From NCBI GenBank assembly GCA_040389165.1, contig JAZKAK010000040.1, positions 1-33,517 on the forward strand: DNA of 33,517 nucleotides. The letters run 5' to 3'. Shown piece after piece: positions 8,071 to 17,069 of the stretch (positions are counted from its first letter, which is position 1; each line of letters opens with the position of its first letter). A program made the position numbers and the translations under genes. The notes beneath the pieces were generated by a model that had not been told where the DNA came from, ran no database searches, and was given only the letters and a program-made list of their open reading frames with translations. The DNA is from CAIOTO01 sp040389165. GTDB taxonomy: Bacteria > Pseudomonadota > Alphaproteobacteria > Paracaedibacterales > CAIOTO01.

Positions 8071-10008
8071 CTAAACTTTATTTTGAGAACGCCCAATCAC
8101 AAGGCGCTCAATAATGCTTTCATCGGCAAGTGCGCTGACATCACCCAATGCATCTACGTCACCTTCTGCAATTTTACGCAAGATACGGCGCATAACTTTA
8201 CCCGATCGCGTTTTGGGTAAAACATCTGTCCATTGGATAACATCGAGCATCGCAATTGGACCAATGATCTTACGCATGTGTGCTATTAATTCTTTTTTTA
8301 ATGCATCTCCGGCATCTTTTTTGTTATATGGCGCAATAAAAGCGTAAATCCCCTGCCCTTTTATAGGATGGGGATACCCTACAACTGCAGCTTCGGCAAC
8401 TTTTTCATGTTTAGACAAGGCTGACTCCAGCTCATTTGTGCCCAAGCGGTGTCCCGACACGTTCAACACATCATCAACGCGCCCAGTAATCCAATAATAA
8501 CCGTTCGCATCTCGTTCGGCACCATCACCAGTTATATAATATCCATCAAATGGAGAGAAATAAATTTGCTCGAATTGCTTATGCGCATTATACATCGTTC
8601 GTGCTTGGCCTGGCCAAGAATCCGCTATACATAAATTACCGCGTCCAACGCCGTTAATTACGGTACCATCATTATTCAAGAGCGCAGGTTGCACGCCAAA
8701 AAAAGGCAAGGCCACAGAGCCGGGTTTGTTCTCAATAGTATAACGTGCCATCGGTGCGATCATATGCCCACCTGTTTCTGTTTGCCACCACGTATCGGTA
8801 ACATAAGCCTTTTTATTTCCTACTTTATCAAAGTACCATTGCCATGTAGTTGGATCGATAGGCTCACCTACCGTACCAAGTACCCGTAGCGTCGCACGTG
8901 AAGTTGTTGCAAGGTATTCATCACCCGCACTTTTTAACGTACGAAGCGCAGTTGGCGCTGTATAAAAAAGTGAAACATTATAACGATCAATAATTTGCCA
9001 GAAACGACTCGCATCGGGATAGTTAGGGACACCTTCGAACATAAGCGTTGTTGTGCCGTTACAAAGTGGTCCATAAACAACATACGAATGTCCCGTAATC
9101 CACCCCACATCGGCAGTGCACCAGAAAACATCATTTTCTTGCACATCAAAAACGTACTCATGCGTAATAGCTGCATACACTAAATAACCACCCGTTGTGT
9201 GTACAAGCCCTTTTGGTTTACCTGTTGAGCCTGAGGTGTACAAAATAAAAAGAGGATCTTCGGCATTCATAGACTCGTATGGGCATATTTCGCTTTGCGA
9301 ATTAACAAGAGCGTTATAATCGACATCTCGATCAGATGAAGCCATCCATGCATCGCCCGCTATTACCAGTACTTTATCAACAGAATGAACTCCTGCATGA
9401 GCTAAAGCTTTATCAATGTTTGTTTTAAATGAAATTTCCTTACCACCACGATAACTAACATCTGTTGTAATAATAAGCCTAGGTGTGCAATCCATAATAC
9501 GGGAATCTAATGATTCAGATGAGAATCCACCGAAAACAACACAATGAACAGCCCCGATGCGCGCGCAGGCTAACATTGAAATAGCAGCTTCAGGAATCAT
9601 AGGCAGGTAGATAATAACGCGATCACCTTTTGTTACACCAAGCATCTTCAATGCATTAGCACATCTAGAAACTTCAATTTGCAGCTGGCTAAACGTTAAC
9701 GTTCCGTGATTGGAAGGTTCATCCCCCTCGTATATAATAGCCGTTTTATCGCCCTTAGTTGCGACATGCCGATCAACGCAGTTATAGCAAGCGTTCAGCT
9801 CGCCATCTTCAAACCATTTTATGCTGATATTATTAGGCAAAAAAGATGTGTTTTTTGCAATTGTATAGGGCTTAGACCAATCAAGGCGTTTCCCTTGTGC
9901 AAACCAGAATGCTTCAGGATTTGTAATAGATTCAGTGTACAAAGAAAAATATGTATCAAAAGTGGCGCTTGAAGCGGTGGAAATTGATGCGAGAGCCAGA
10001 TGCGTCAT
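8071..10008 (-). CDS. acs: Acetyl-CoA synthetase (AMP-forming)
   Basis: Acs joins acetate, ATP and CoA to acetyl-CoA through acetyl-AMP. The adenylation motif is YTSGSTGKPKG (257-267). WWQTETGG (about 405-412), YYITGDGAERD and GRVDDVLNVSGHRLG follow in family order. The C-terminal PKTRSGKVMRR holds Lys604, the lysine that in studied homologues is acetylated to switch the enzyme off. Length (645) is normal for acetyl-CoA synthetase, and SVALPFFGVQPAL supports acetate over propionate. The Shine-Dalgarno is weak. No deacetylase or acetate permease gene lies beside it. Acetate use suggests the cell keeps some carbon metabolism of its own. Confidence 0.95.
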   Translation of the reverse strand: MTHLALASISTASSATFDTYFSLYTESITNPEAFWFAQGKRLDWSKPYTIAKNTSFLPNNISIKWFEDGELNACYNCVDRHVATKGDKTAIIYEGDEPSNHGTLTFSQLQIEVSRCANALKMLGVTKGDRVIIYLPMIPEAAISMLACARIGAVHCVVFGGFSSESLDSRIMDCTPRLIITTDVSYRGGKEISFKTNIDKALAHAGVHSVDKVLVIAGDAWMASSDRDVDYNALVNSQSEICPYESMNAEDPLFILYTSGSTGKPKGLVHTTGGYLVYAAITHEYVFDVQENDVFWCTADVGWITGHSYVVYGPLCNGTTTLMFEGVPNYPDASRFWQIIDRYNVSLFYTAPTALRTLKSAGDEYLATTSRATLRVLGTVGEPIDPTTWQWYFDKVGNKKAYVTDTWWQTETGGHMIAPMARYTIENKPGSVALPFFGVQPALLNNDGTVINGVGRGNLCIADSWPGQARTMYNAHKQFEQIYFSPFDGYYITGDGAERDANGYYWITGRVDDVLNVSGHRLGTNELESALSKHEKVAEAAVVGYPHPIKGQGIYAFIAPYNKKDAGDALKKELIAHMRKIIGPIAMLDVIQWTDVLPKTRSGKVMRRILRKIAEGDVDALGDVSALADESIIERLVIGRSQNKV

Positions 10009-10243
10009 GGAATTTTATGATTTCAATAAATTTTCACACTCATTATTAAGGCTTAAAAAACCGCATTTGGCAAGTGTGTTTTTACTACTATGGCGGCTTA
10101 TATTAATTATGAAATTTTCCCGCGCACTGACAAAATTATTATTTTTTCTGTGCGAAAATTATATAAAAATGCTCAGACTGACCGTTTTCTTTACTCTCTT
10201 TTTTAACTTCTTCAAAATGAATGATATTAAAATCTTTAAATAG
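10009..10243. other. AT-rich upstream region of acs
   Basis: This gap should hold the acs promoter on the minus strand. A TATAAT on the minus strand (ATTATA at about 10160 on the plus strand) has no convincing -35 box and would give a leader of about 150 bases. The plus-strand frame running from 9935 into this gap looks like chance. Confidence 0.4.
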
Positions 10244-10790
10244 TAAACCGACCCCCTTTGTCTAGACCACTAAGCAGCTAATTTTAAGGAGAGCTTCCTT
10301 TCATTTTTAGAATGTTTAAACTTCTTTTTTGTGGTGGTTGCGTTGATAAAATTGTGTGTAAACTCACTTGAGTTTTCCACATCTTTATCAACAGTTAAAA
10401 ATGCTTCTTTTGATGCCATTTTTCCTCCAGTCATCACTTCATGTGGTCGGTTTTTACCAAGAGAACTATGACGTCGTTCATGGTTATACCAATGAATATA
10501 CGTAGCCAATGATTGTCTTTCTTCGGCAACCGAATCGTAGGTCTTTAAATAAACCTCTTCATATTTTAATGTCCGCCAAAAACGTTCGATCGGAATGTTG
10601 TCTAAACAGGGGCCTTTTCCATCCATGCTAATCTTGATCCCAAGCAGGCTAAGTGAATAGGTCCAATCATGACTGGTAAACTGACAGCCCTGATCTGAGT
10701 TGATAATACGCGGCACATAGCCGCTCTTTAAAGCCATCTCTAGCGCATTCAAGCAACTCTCCGTATCAAGGAAAGTAATTAAACCCCATT
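10244..10790 (-). mobile_element. 3' remnant of an IS3-family insertion sequence
   Basis: The element keeps the end of its transposase gene and what may be its right terminal repeat. On the minus strand, GGTCTAGACAAAGGGGGTC (about 10250-10268) follows 2 bp after the transposase stop, as expected for an IS3-type end. The other end, orfA and the first half of orfB are missing. Similarity to IS3 transposases stops near 10790, about 60 bp before nhaD. No target-site duplication can be assigned because only one end remains. Confidence 0.82.
10270..10790 (-). pseudogene. Truncated IS3-family transposase (OrfB, integrase core C-terminal part)
   Basis: The readable protein begins with WGLITFLDTESCLNALEMAL, which aligns with the IS3 OrfB block W-x-L-x-x-x-LDT just before the second catalytic Asp. 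That Asp is in NSDQGCQFTS and the catalytic Glu in IPIERFWRTLK; HWYNHERRHSSLG follows. The first catalytic Asp and all sequence before it are absent, so no active enzyme can be made. In frame upstream, a TAG stands at 10816-10818 and the residues between it and 10790 no longer look like a transposase. The 160-residue frame from TTG at 10752 is therefore a fragment. The last 50 residues are a lysine-rich tail. Confidence 0.9.
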
Positions 10791-10849
10791 GCTGCCATCT
10801 TAAAACCCAGTTACACTAATCTTCATCGTTCGCAATCTGGCATTCAACT

Positions 10850-12169
10850 ATGTCCTCTTTTTGGCAAGCTACCCCCTTTGTCGGCGCGCTGCTCAGCTTA
10901 TCTCTTTTGCCGCTGCTTGTACCTGCATTCTGGCATCGGTTTGAAAATTATATTCTTGGTTTCTGGGGGGTATTAAGCGTTGCAGCCATCATAAAGTCTA
11001 CAGGCACAAACTCCACTGAAACATACGGTGCCGCGCATATTATTTTCGAGACGCTATGGGATGAATACATACCATTTGTCGCACTCATTTTTGCTTTATT
11101 CACCATTACAGGCGGCGTACACATACATCTGCACTCACGTGGCACACCTTTTAAAAATGTCTTCCTTTTAGCCACAGCATCATTTATGGCAAGTTTTGTC
11201 GGAACTACAGGTGCATCAATTTTATTCATCAGGCCGCTACTGCACTTTAATAAAGATCGTACCTACATTATACATACTGTCGTTTTTTTCATATTTATTG
11301 TGTCAAACATTGCTGGATGCTTAACGCCACTTGGTGATCCGCCATTATTTCTTGGGTACCTTATGAAAGTTCCATTCTTCTGGCCATTGACACATTTGTG
11401 GCAACCATTCTTATTTGTTTTTGTTGCGTTAATCACCGTGTATTGGGGTGTTGATACGTATTTCTTCAAACACGAAGCTTCTCATTCTGCAGATATACCT
11501 TTTAAAATGAGCATTGAAGGAAAACGAAATATTGCACTTCTCCTCCTTATCATCATTACAGTTGTAGCTGCACCTAGCTTACCTGCAATCCAAATTACTG
11601 AAATCTTTGGGGTATATATTACGCTCCCTGATTGCATTTCAGTTCTTCTTTTTCTTGGCATAGGGCTTTTATCATATTGTATAACACCTCATCATATTCA
11701 CAAAAAGCAACACTTTAACTTTCACCCAGTATCTGAAATTGCACGCGTGTTTTTATGCATTTTCATAACGCTCGCACCTGTCAGTCAAATGTTAGCCTCA
11801 GGAAAGAATGGTCCATTTGCGCCACTATTAGCTATCATGGCAACAGCAGATCCAGCACCGTACTATTTTTGGCTAACTGGGCTCTTTTCATCTTTCCTTG
11901 ATAACGCACCTACGTATGTTGTGTTTTTCGAACTTGCTGGTGGAAACGCAGTTGAACTTACAACCACACATTCGCCTATCCTTGTGGCAATTTCACTTGG
12001 TGCCGTCTTCATGGGTGCGCTAACCTATATCGGTAATGCGCCGAATTTCATGGTACGCAGCATTGCCAAACAACATGGCATCAGCATGCCCAGCTTTTTA
12101 GGATATATGGCTTGGTCATTAATAATATTACTTCCCCTCTTTTTAATCATGAGTTTAATATGGATATAG
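10850..12169 (+). CDS. nhaD: NhaD-type Na+/H+ antiporter
   Basis: This is an inner-membrane protein with about eleven hydrophobic segments, of the ion transporter superfamily that includes NhaD and ArsB. Characteristic blocks are ATPFVGALLSLSLLP (7-21), GCLTPLGDPPLFLGYL, SSFLDNAPTYVVFF and YIGNAPNFMV. It would exchange cytoplasmic Na+ for H+. Length is 439 residues. 10850 is the only ATG before the conserved start, with an in-frame stop at 10817, yet no Shine-Dalgarno is visible and only about 60 bp separate it from the broken IS. Its original promoter may have been altered by that insertion or deletion. The last 10 bases overlap bcp. The exact ion is inferred from the family. Confidence 0.85.
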   Translation: MSSFWQATPFVGALLSLSLLPLLVPAFWHRFENYILGFWGVLSVAAIIKSTGTNSTETYGAAHIIFETLWDEYIPFVALIFALFTITGGVHIHLHSRGTPFKNVFLLATASFMASFVGTTGASILFIRPLLHFNKDRTYIIHTVVFFIFIVSNIAGCLTPLGDPPLFLGYLMKVPFFWPLTHLWQPFLFVFVALITVYWGVDTYFFKHEASHSADIPFKMSIEGKRNIALLLLIIITVVAAPSLPAIQITEIFGVYITLPDCISVLLFLGIGLLSYCITPHHIHKKQHFNFHPVSEIARVFLCIFITLAPVSQMLASGKNGPFAPLLAIMATADPAPYYFWLTGLFSSFLDNAPTYVVFFELAGGNAVELTTTHSPILVAISLGAVFMGALTYIGNAPNFMVRSIAKQHGISMPSFLGYMAWSLIILLPLFLIMSLIWI

Positions 12170-12630
12170 ATGAATTATTGAATCAAACACCACCCTTTCA
12201 CCTTTTACATAACGCGGATGGTACAGAATTCTTATTGGATGCTTACAAAGGACAGCCAATTGTGCTTTATTTTTATCCTAAAGATAACACGTCAGGTTGC
12301 ACAGCTCAGGCATGTGATTTGCGTGACCTCATGGCTGAATTCAAGCGCCAAAACTGCGTAGTTTTTGGCATTTCAAAAGATAGCTACACGTCCCATCAAC
12401 GATTCTCAGAAAAATTTGGCTTGAACTTCCCATTATTAAGTGATCCATCTGGTGAATTTTGTGAAGCATTTGGCGTCTGGAAACAAAAGTCAATGTATGG
12501 AAAAATTTATTTTGGTATAGAACGATCAACATTTTATATTGACGATTCATTTATTATCCGTCATATTTGGCGTAAAGTAAAAGTACCTGGACATTGGGAT
12601 CATGTTTTACACATAATCAACTCTTTTTAA
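12160..12630 (+). CDS. bcp: Peroxiredoxin of the Bcp/PrxQ type
   Basis: Bcp reduces hydrogen and organic peroxides in the cytoplasm using thioredoxin. Counting from the ATG at 12160, the peroxidatic Cys47 lies in YPKDNTSGCTAQACDLRD, with the resolving Cys52 five residues on, the PrxQ spacing. The 156-residue length is normal. A longer frame starts at 12112, but its extra 16 residues are unlike the family and are read from nhaD sequence in another frame. From 12160 the gene overlaps the nhaD end by 10 bp, which suggests coupled translation. Confidence 0.93.
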   Translation: MDIDELLNQTPPFHLLHNADGTEFLLDAYKGQPIVLYFYPKDNTSGCTAQACDLRDLMAEFKRQNCVVFGISKDSYTSHQRFSEKFGLNFPLLSDPSGEFCEAFGVWKQKSMYGKIYFGIERSTFYIDDSFIIRHIWRKVKVPGHWDHVLHIINSF

Positions 12631-12724
12631 CAAAATGGTTAATTATATTCTTAAACATATAAAACCTAATTTTACGCATTTACACATAAATCTTTATAAA
12701 AACAGAATTTAAGGACCCTACAAT

Positions 12725-14443
12725 TTGAAACCACTCTCATTTGAATATTTGGGTTTAAACGAACGTTTGTGCCAACAATTAGCGACCTTAGGTTTTAATA
12801 CACCGACACCTATCCAAGAGGAAGCAATTCCGCTTGTATTGCAAGGACAAGATGTCATTGCATCAGCACAGACAGGCAGCGGAAAAACAGCCTCATTTTT
12901 ACTACCATTGCTACATATCTTGAATGAGATCCCTCTAAAAGCGCGTATGCCACGCGCCATCATCATGGAACCAACACGCGAACTTGCTTTGCAAGTATTT
13001 GAACAGTTCACGCGTTTTTCAGATGGCTCTTTAAAGGCAGCATTATTAGTCGGCGGCGAGTCCATGACACAACAAGAACGCGTCCTTAGAACGAACCCTG
13101 ATGTACTTATTGCAACCCCAGGTCGCCTGCTCGATCTATGTGAACGCGAAAAACTAATGTTATTTGGCATTCGTTATGTGGTCATTGACGAGGCCGACCG
13201 TATGCTTGATATGGGCTTTTTGCCTGATGTTAAGCGTATTATGGAAAAAATACCGTTATCCCGCCAAACAATGCTTTTCAGTGCTACCTTTGATGATGAA
13301 ATTAGAAAGATGACGCATCAATTCATGCTCGCACCTAAAATCGTCAACATATCACGCGCAGGCAGTACGGTTGCATCGATTGAACAATATTTTGTGATGG
13401 CTGCAGACAAACAAAAACGCGGTATCACACGCTACCTCATCAAAAAACATGGCATGCAAAATGAGTTGAAAATCCCAACCATAATTTTTTGCAATCGAAA
13501 GACCCAAGTTACGACACTTGTTTCATCGCTCAGACGTCATAAATTTGCCGCAGATAGTTTGCATGGTGACTTACAACAATCTACTCGTAATCAAACGGTC
13601 GAACGTTTTAAAAGTGGTGAAATACATATTCTTGTCGCAAGTGATATTGCAGCACGCGGCCTTGATGTTGAAGATCTTGGCCTTGTCATCAACTTTGATG
13701 TACCAGTCAATGCAGAAGATTATATTCACCGTATCGGTCGGACGGGACGTGCTGGCAAATCAGGCTTTGCATTTACGCTTGTTGAAAAACGTGATCAAAA
13801 ACAGTGGAAAGCCATTGAAGCGCTTACGCAGCAAGATATTCGTGAAGATGTTCTCCCTGATGAAATTCTTAATGCTCCACCTCCAGTTAAAAAAGTACCC
13901 CATAAAACAAAAAAACCTGAGATGGATTTTAATGTAGAACAAGATGTTGATGTAAATATAGCGTCGGTATTGCCTGATTCTCGCAAGCGCCGTCCACTTC
14001 GTGCGCCACGCAAAGCAGCAACAGCATCAGAAACAACAGCACCTGTTGAGATAACGTCAATAAATGCACCAAGTGAAGCTATTGCTTCTGACTTTATCGA
14101 TGTAATTTTAAAGAATTCTCCTCCAAAGAATGCACAACAGAATCAACGTAATCGTCAAAAATCAAACATGAATGATCGGAATGCAACGCGAACAGAACCG
14201 ACACACGTCGATCGTAGCTCAAACCAATCGCGACCACGTCACAGTACAAATGATTCATTCTTTGAAAATACATTTGCAAAAGGTTTTGGTGATGAAATGC
14301 CAGCATTCTTTAAGCAAGATAGCTATCGTAAATTCTTAACTGCCATCGAAACAGCAACACAAACTGTTGATAGCGATCATGATGAACCAATGATTACACA
14401 TCCTAAAAAAAATATTAGTGTAAAAAGTGAGATCACAGTATGA
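12725..14443 (+). CDS. rhlE: DEAD-box ATP-dependent RNA helicase, RhlE-like
   Basis: The helicase core is complete: Q motif GFNTPTPIQ (23-31), motif I AQTGSGKT (48-55), PTRELALQV (83-91), DEAD (155-158), SAT (186-188) and HRIGRTGR (335-342). Such enzymes unwind short RNA duplexes in ribosome assembly or RNA decay. After about residue 385 comes a long low-complexity tail of about 190 residues, basic and rich in N, Q, R and T, likely a flexible RNA-binding arm. The start is TTG at 12725, supported by AAGGA at 12711-12715 nine bases upstream and by the family start (SFEYLGLNERL). Its stop overlaps the dut start as ATGA. RhlE is the best subfamily guess; SrmB or DeaD are less likely. Confidence 0.88.
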   Translation: MKPLSFEYLGLNERLCQQLATLGFNTPTPIQEEAIPLVLQGQDVIASAQTGSGKTASFLLPLLHILNEIPLKARMPRAIIMEPTRELALQVFEQFTRFSDGSLKAALLVGGESMTQQERVLRTNPDVLIATPGRLLDLCEREKLMLFGIRYVVIDEADRMLDMGFLPDVKRIMEKIPLSRQTMLFSATFDDEIRKMTHQFMLAPKIVNISRAGSTVASIEQYFVMAADKQKRGITRYLIKKHGMQNELKIPTIIFCNRKTQVTTLVSSLRRHKFAADSLHGDLQQSTRNQTVERFKSGEIHILVASDIAARGLDVEDLGLVINFDVPVNAEDYIHRIGRTGRAGKSGFAFTLVEKRDQKQWKAIEALTQQDIREDVLPDEILNAPPPVKKVPHKTKKPEMDFNVEQDVDVNIASVLPDSRKRRPLRAPRKAATASETTAPVEITSINAPSEAIASDFIDVILKNSPPKNAQQNQRNRQKSNMNDRNATRTEPTHVDRSSNQSRPRHSTNDSFFENTFAKGFGDEMPAFFKQDSYRKFLTAIETATQTVDSDHDEPMITHPKKNISVKSEITV

Positions 14444-14880
14444 ACTTAAATATACAACGTTTGCCACACGCTGCTGATTTACCATTGCCATCGTATGCAA
14501 CTGAAGGTAGCGCCGGGCTTGATTTGCAAGCAGCCATTCAAACTGATCTTATTATCGGTTCCGGTAAACGTGCCCTGATTCCAACAGGTTTTGCCATTCA
14601 ATTACCACAAGGATATGAAGCACAAATTCGTTCGCGGTCAGGCCTCGCCCTCAAGCATGGCCTCTTTGTGCTTAATTCTCCAGCAACAATTGACTCGGAC
14701 TATCGTGGTGAACTCTTTGTGCTCATCATGAATACTGGCGATGAAGCATTTGTTATTACTCCAGGTATGCGTTTTGCACAAATGATTATTGCCCCGTACA
14801 CAACGGCTACGTTATGTGAAGTTGAAGCATTAACAGAAACAGAACGTGGTGTAGGCAGATTTGGCTCAACAGGTGTATAA
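14440..14880 (+). CDS. dut: Deoxyuridine 5'-triphosphate nucleotidohydrolase (dUTPase)
   Basis: Dut cleaves dUTP to dUMP, keeping uracil out of DNA and feeding dTMP synthesis. All five motifs of the trimeric family are present: AGLDL (25-29), RSRSGLA (64-70), ATIDSDYRGEL (82-92), RFAQM (111-115) and RGVGRFGSTG (136-145). The 146-residue length is typical. The ATG overlaps the helicase stop by four bases, so it is probably read from the same message. The neighbour is unusual; in many Alphaproteobacteria dut sits beside coaBC. Confidence 0.96.
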   Translation: MNLNIQRLPHAADLPLPSYATEGSAGLDLQAAIQTDLIIGSGKRALIPTGFAIQLPQGYEAQIRSRSGLALKHGLFVLNSPATIDSDYRGELFVLIMNTGDEAFVITPGMRFAQMIIAPYTTATLCEVEALTETERGVGRFGSTGV

Positions 14881-15000
14881 CCCCACAGCTTCACATATTT
14901 ACAACGGATAGAGTTGTATCCAAGTGCAAAATTCGCACTAGATATACTAATAAAATTACCACATAATTAAACTAATAGAAAATTTTGTACGCGCAATTTT

Positions 15001-15516
15001 ATGAACAATCGAATTTTATCAATTTCTATTATGTTAATCATTTTCGTGGCAGGCTTGTGTGCGCAACCAGCAACGACACAGCTTCCCTTGCCACGCTTTG
15101 CGACATTACGTGCAATAAAAGCGAACCTACACGTAGGACCTGGCCCCAACTATCCTATAAATTGGCTCTTACTTCGTAAAGGCATGCCTGTTGAAATCAT
15201 CGCCGAATTTGACACCTGGAGACAAATTCGTGACTGGCAAGGCACAGAAGGATGGATTCATAAAAGCTTGTTGAGCGGAAAACGATCATTTTGGACACTC
15301 GGAAAAACGCAAGAATTAAAAAATAAACCTGATGAAAATTCAAAAACAATTGCCTTTATTGAAGCCACAGTGGTTGGTATTATTCTTGAATGTCAGGCAA
15401 AATGGTGCAAAGTTGACATAAAATCAACAACAGAAGCAACCAAAAACCAAACATTCAAAGGCTGGTTACCACGTCAAGCCGTTTGGGGAACTTACCCACA
15501 TGAGAGTAAGTTTTGA
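15001..15516 (+). CDS. Exported SH3-domain protein
   Basis: The 171-residue protein starts with a signal peptide (charged start, hydrophobic 5-18, likely cleavage near GLCA-QP at 21-22), so it should be periplasmic. Bacterial SH3 sequence follows: LRAIKANLHVGPGPNYPINW (about 36-55), then GMPVEIIAEFDTWRQIRDWQ and GWIHKSLLSGKRSFW (about 82-97). A second, weaker SH3-like unit covers 105-165 (NENSKTIAFIEATVVGIILECQ-like pattern, ending GWLPRQAVWG). This is the common alphaproteobacterial SH3 family whose function is unknown; a wall-binding role is a guess. Its stop overlaps the TTG start of znuC. Confidence 0.87.
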   Translation: MNNRILSISIMLIIFVAGLCAQPATTQLPLPRFATLRAIKANLHVGPGPNYPINWLLLRKGMPVEIIAEFDTWRQIRDWQGTEGWIHKSLLSGKRSFWTLGKTQELKNKPDENSKTIAFIEATVVGIILECQAKWCKVDIKSTTEATKNQTFKGWLPRQAVWGTYPHESKF

Positions 15517-16256
15517 GCCTTATCACATTGTCACAGGTTACATACCAATCCCCAACCACACAACAATGCCTAATTGATGATGTGTCTTTTGATATCGCTC
15601 ATAAAACCATCACAACAATTATAGGTCCTAATGGTGCAGGAAAAAGCACATTGCTACGCTTGATATTGGGATTAATCTCACCCTCAATAGGTATTGTTTT
15701 GCGTAAAAAAGGAATCAAACTTGGTTACATGCCACAAAAACTTAGCTTGAACGCAAGCTTACCGCTGACAGTGGAACATTTTTTATCGTTATCTCAAACA
15801 ACAAATAACGCTCGCATACAGATTATGAGCGTTCTTGAGCAAGTCAATGCTTGCTACACACTCAAACAAAGCGTCCACACCTTATCAGGCGGCGAGTGGC
15901 AACGCGTTTTATTAGCACGTGCGCTGTTACAGTCACCTGACTTATTGGTTCTAGACGAGCCCGTACAAGGACTTGACCTCGCAGGACAAACAGAATTCTA
16001 CCGCATGCTGCATCATATCAGACATACACTTGGCTGCGCCGTTGTTCATGTTTCACATGACTTGCATCTAGTCTGGGATGCAAGTGATACAGTTATTTGT
16101 CTTAATAAGCATATTTGCTGCCTGGGACATCCCGACCATGTGCGTCAAGATCCCATTGTACAGCGGCTTTTTGGTGGTTTTTTACCGTATACCCACCACC
16201 ACGATCATACGCATGATAACGCGGATCACTCAAATTGTGAGCACAATCATGTTTGA
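15513..16256 (+). CDS. znuC: ABC transporter ATPase, ZnuC-like, with His-rich tail
   Basis: This is the ATPase of a metal importer of the ABC-3 (Zn/Mn) type. Walker A is GPNGAGKST (38-46), the signature LSGGE (124-128), Walker B LLVLDE (144-149), and the switch His lies in VVHVSHDLH. After about residue 226 comes a tail with eight His, plus Asp and a Cys, ending EHNHV, likely to bind metal. The start is TTG at 15513, overlapping the SH3 gene stop as TTGA; no in-frame ATG gives a full N-terminus. znuB overlaps its end by 8 bp. No binding-protein gene (znuA) or Zur regulator is in the window, so they must be elsewhere. Zinc is preferred over manganese because of the tail, but this is inference. 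Confidence 0.87.
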   Translation: MSLITLSQVTYQSPTTQQCLIDDVSFDIAHKTITTIIGPNGAGKSTLLRLILGLISPSIGIVLRKKGIKLGYMPQKLSLNASLPLTVEHFLSLSQTTNNARIQIMSVLEQVNACYTLKQSVHTLSGGEWQRVLLARALLQSPDLLVLDEPVQGLDLAGQTEFYRMLHHIRHTLGCAVVHVSHDLHLVWDASDTVICLNKHICCLGHPDHVRQDPIVQRLFGGFLPYTHHHDHTHDNADHSNCEHNHV

Positions 16257-17061
16257 CCATTTTATTTTACTTTCATTAGTTGCCGCTGTTTGCTTATCGT
16301 TTAGCCTTGCACCACTTGGATGCTTTCTCTTATGGCGACGCCAAGCCTTTTTTGGCGATGCGATGGCACACAGTGCAATGCTTGGTGTTGCAGTTAGCCT
16401 GATCTGGGGCGCTGCACCGTTATGGGGTATATTATTAATATGTGCCATTCTTTCTGCATTGCTTGCATACGGTCCCCTTGTATTCAAACTACCGTCAGAT
16501 GCGTGGCTTGGGCTTTTATCGTATACGCTAATGGCCATCGCATTTATTGTCATACGATCCCTACCACGCGGTGGAGCAAAAGGCGGGGCGAGCGTCGAAC
16601 AGTTTCTATTCGGTGATTTACTTTTGCTCAATACAACTGACATAACTATTTTAATCGGAATAACCCTAGTTGTAATGGCATTTCTATATATATTTTGGCG
16701 AAAGCTGATTCTAATTACACTTGATCCCGACTGGGCGTCTGTTGAAGGAATCTCCCCGCATCACACGACATTCGTATTTTTGCTGATGTTGTCGTGCGTG
16801 GTAGCAGCTACACTACCAATCGTCGGTGCATTACTTGTTCCGGGATTGATGTTGTTACCTGGTGCATCTGCCGCGCAGTTTTCACGATCACCCGAAGGAA
16901 TGATCAAACGCGCCATCTTTATAGCACTTCTTATGCTTATTGGTGGTATTAGTCTTGGATTTCATATGGACTGGCCGGTTGGACCAGCCAGTGTCGTTGT
17001 TGGGTTTGGATTGTTTTTGAGTGGGCGATTGTTAGCAAGCGCTTTTAGAAAGAAATCTTAA
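16249..17061 (+). CDS. znuB: ABC-3 family metal transporter permease, ZnuB-like
   Basis: The 270-residue protein has about eight membrane segments and the ABC-3 landmarks FFGDAMAHSAMLGVAVS (about 36-52), LGLLSYTLMAIAFI and LPIVGALLVPGLMLLPGASA. It forms the channel for the ATPase encoded just upstream. I place the start at ATG 16249 (MFDHFILLSL), which overlaps the end of znuC by 8 bp; a longer frame from 16078 would only add residues read from znuC in another frame. It converges with dnaB, with 8 bp between stops. Confidence 0.9.
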   Translation: MFDHFILLSLVAAVCLSFSLAPLGCFLLWRRQAFFGDAMAHSAMLGVAVSLIWGAAPLWGILLICAILSALLAYGPLVFKLPSDAWLGLLSYTLMAIAFIVIRSLPRGGAKGGASVEQFLFGDLLLLNTTDITILIGITLVVMAFLYIFWRKLILITLDPDWASVEGISPHHTTFVFLLMLSCVVAATLPIVGALLVPGLMLLPGASAAQFSRSPEGMIKRAIFIALLMLIGGISLGFHMDWPVGPASVVVGFGLFLSGRLLASAFRKKS

Positions 17062-17069
17062 TTGCGTTT

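Noticed and set aside
9935..10243. 102-residue plus-strand frame opposite the acs start
   Set aside because: Its first part is antisense to acs and the rest is AT-rich hydrophobic sequence with no family features.
10251..10882. Exact 12-bp repeat ACCCCCTTTGTC at the IS end and inside nhaD
   Set aside because: Both are in the same direction, so it is not a terminal inverted repeat. The nhaD copy encodes a conserved PFV stretch, so chance is the simpler reading.
14906..14939. Two small hairpins after dut (GGATA/TATCC and AGTGC/GCACT) as a terminator
   Set aside because: The stems are only five base pairs each and no T-run follows on either strand.
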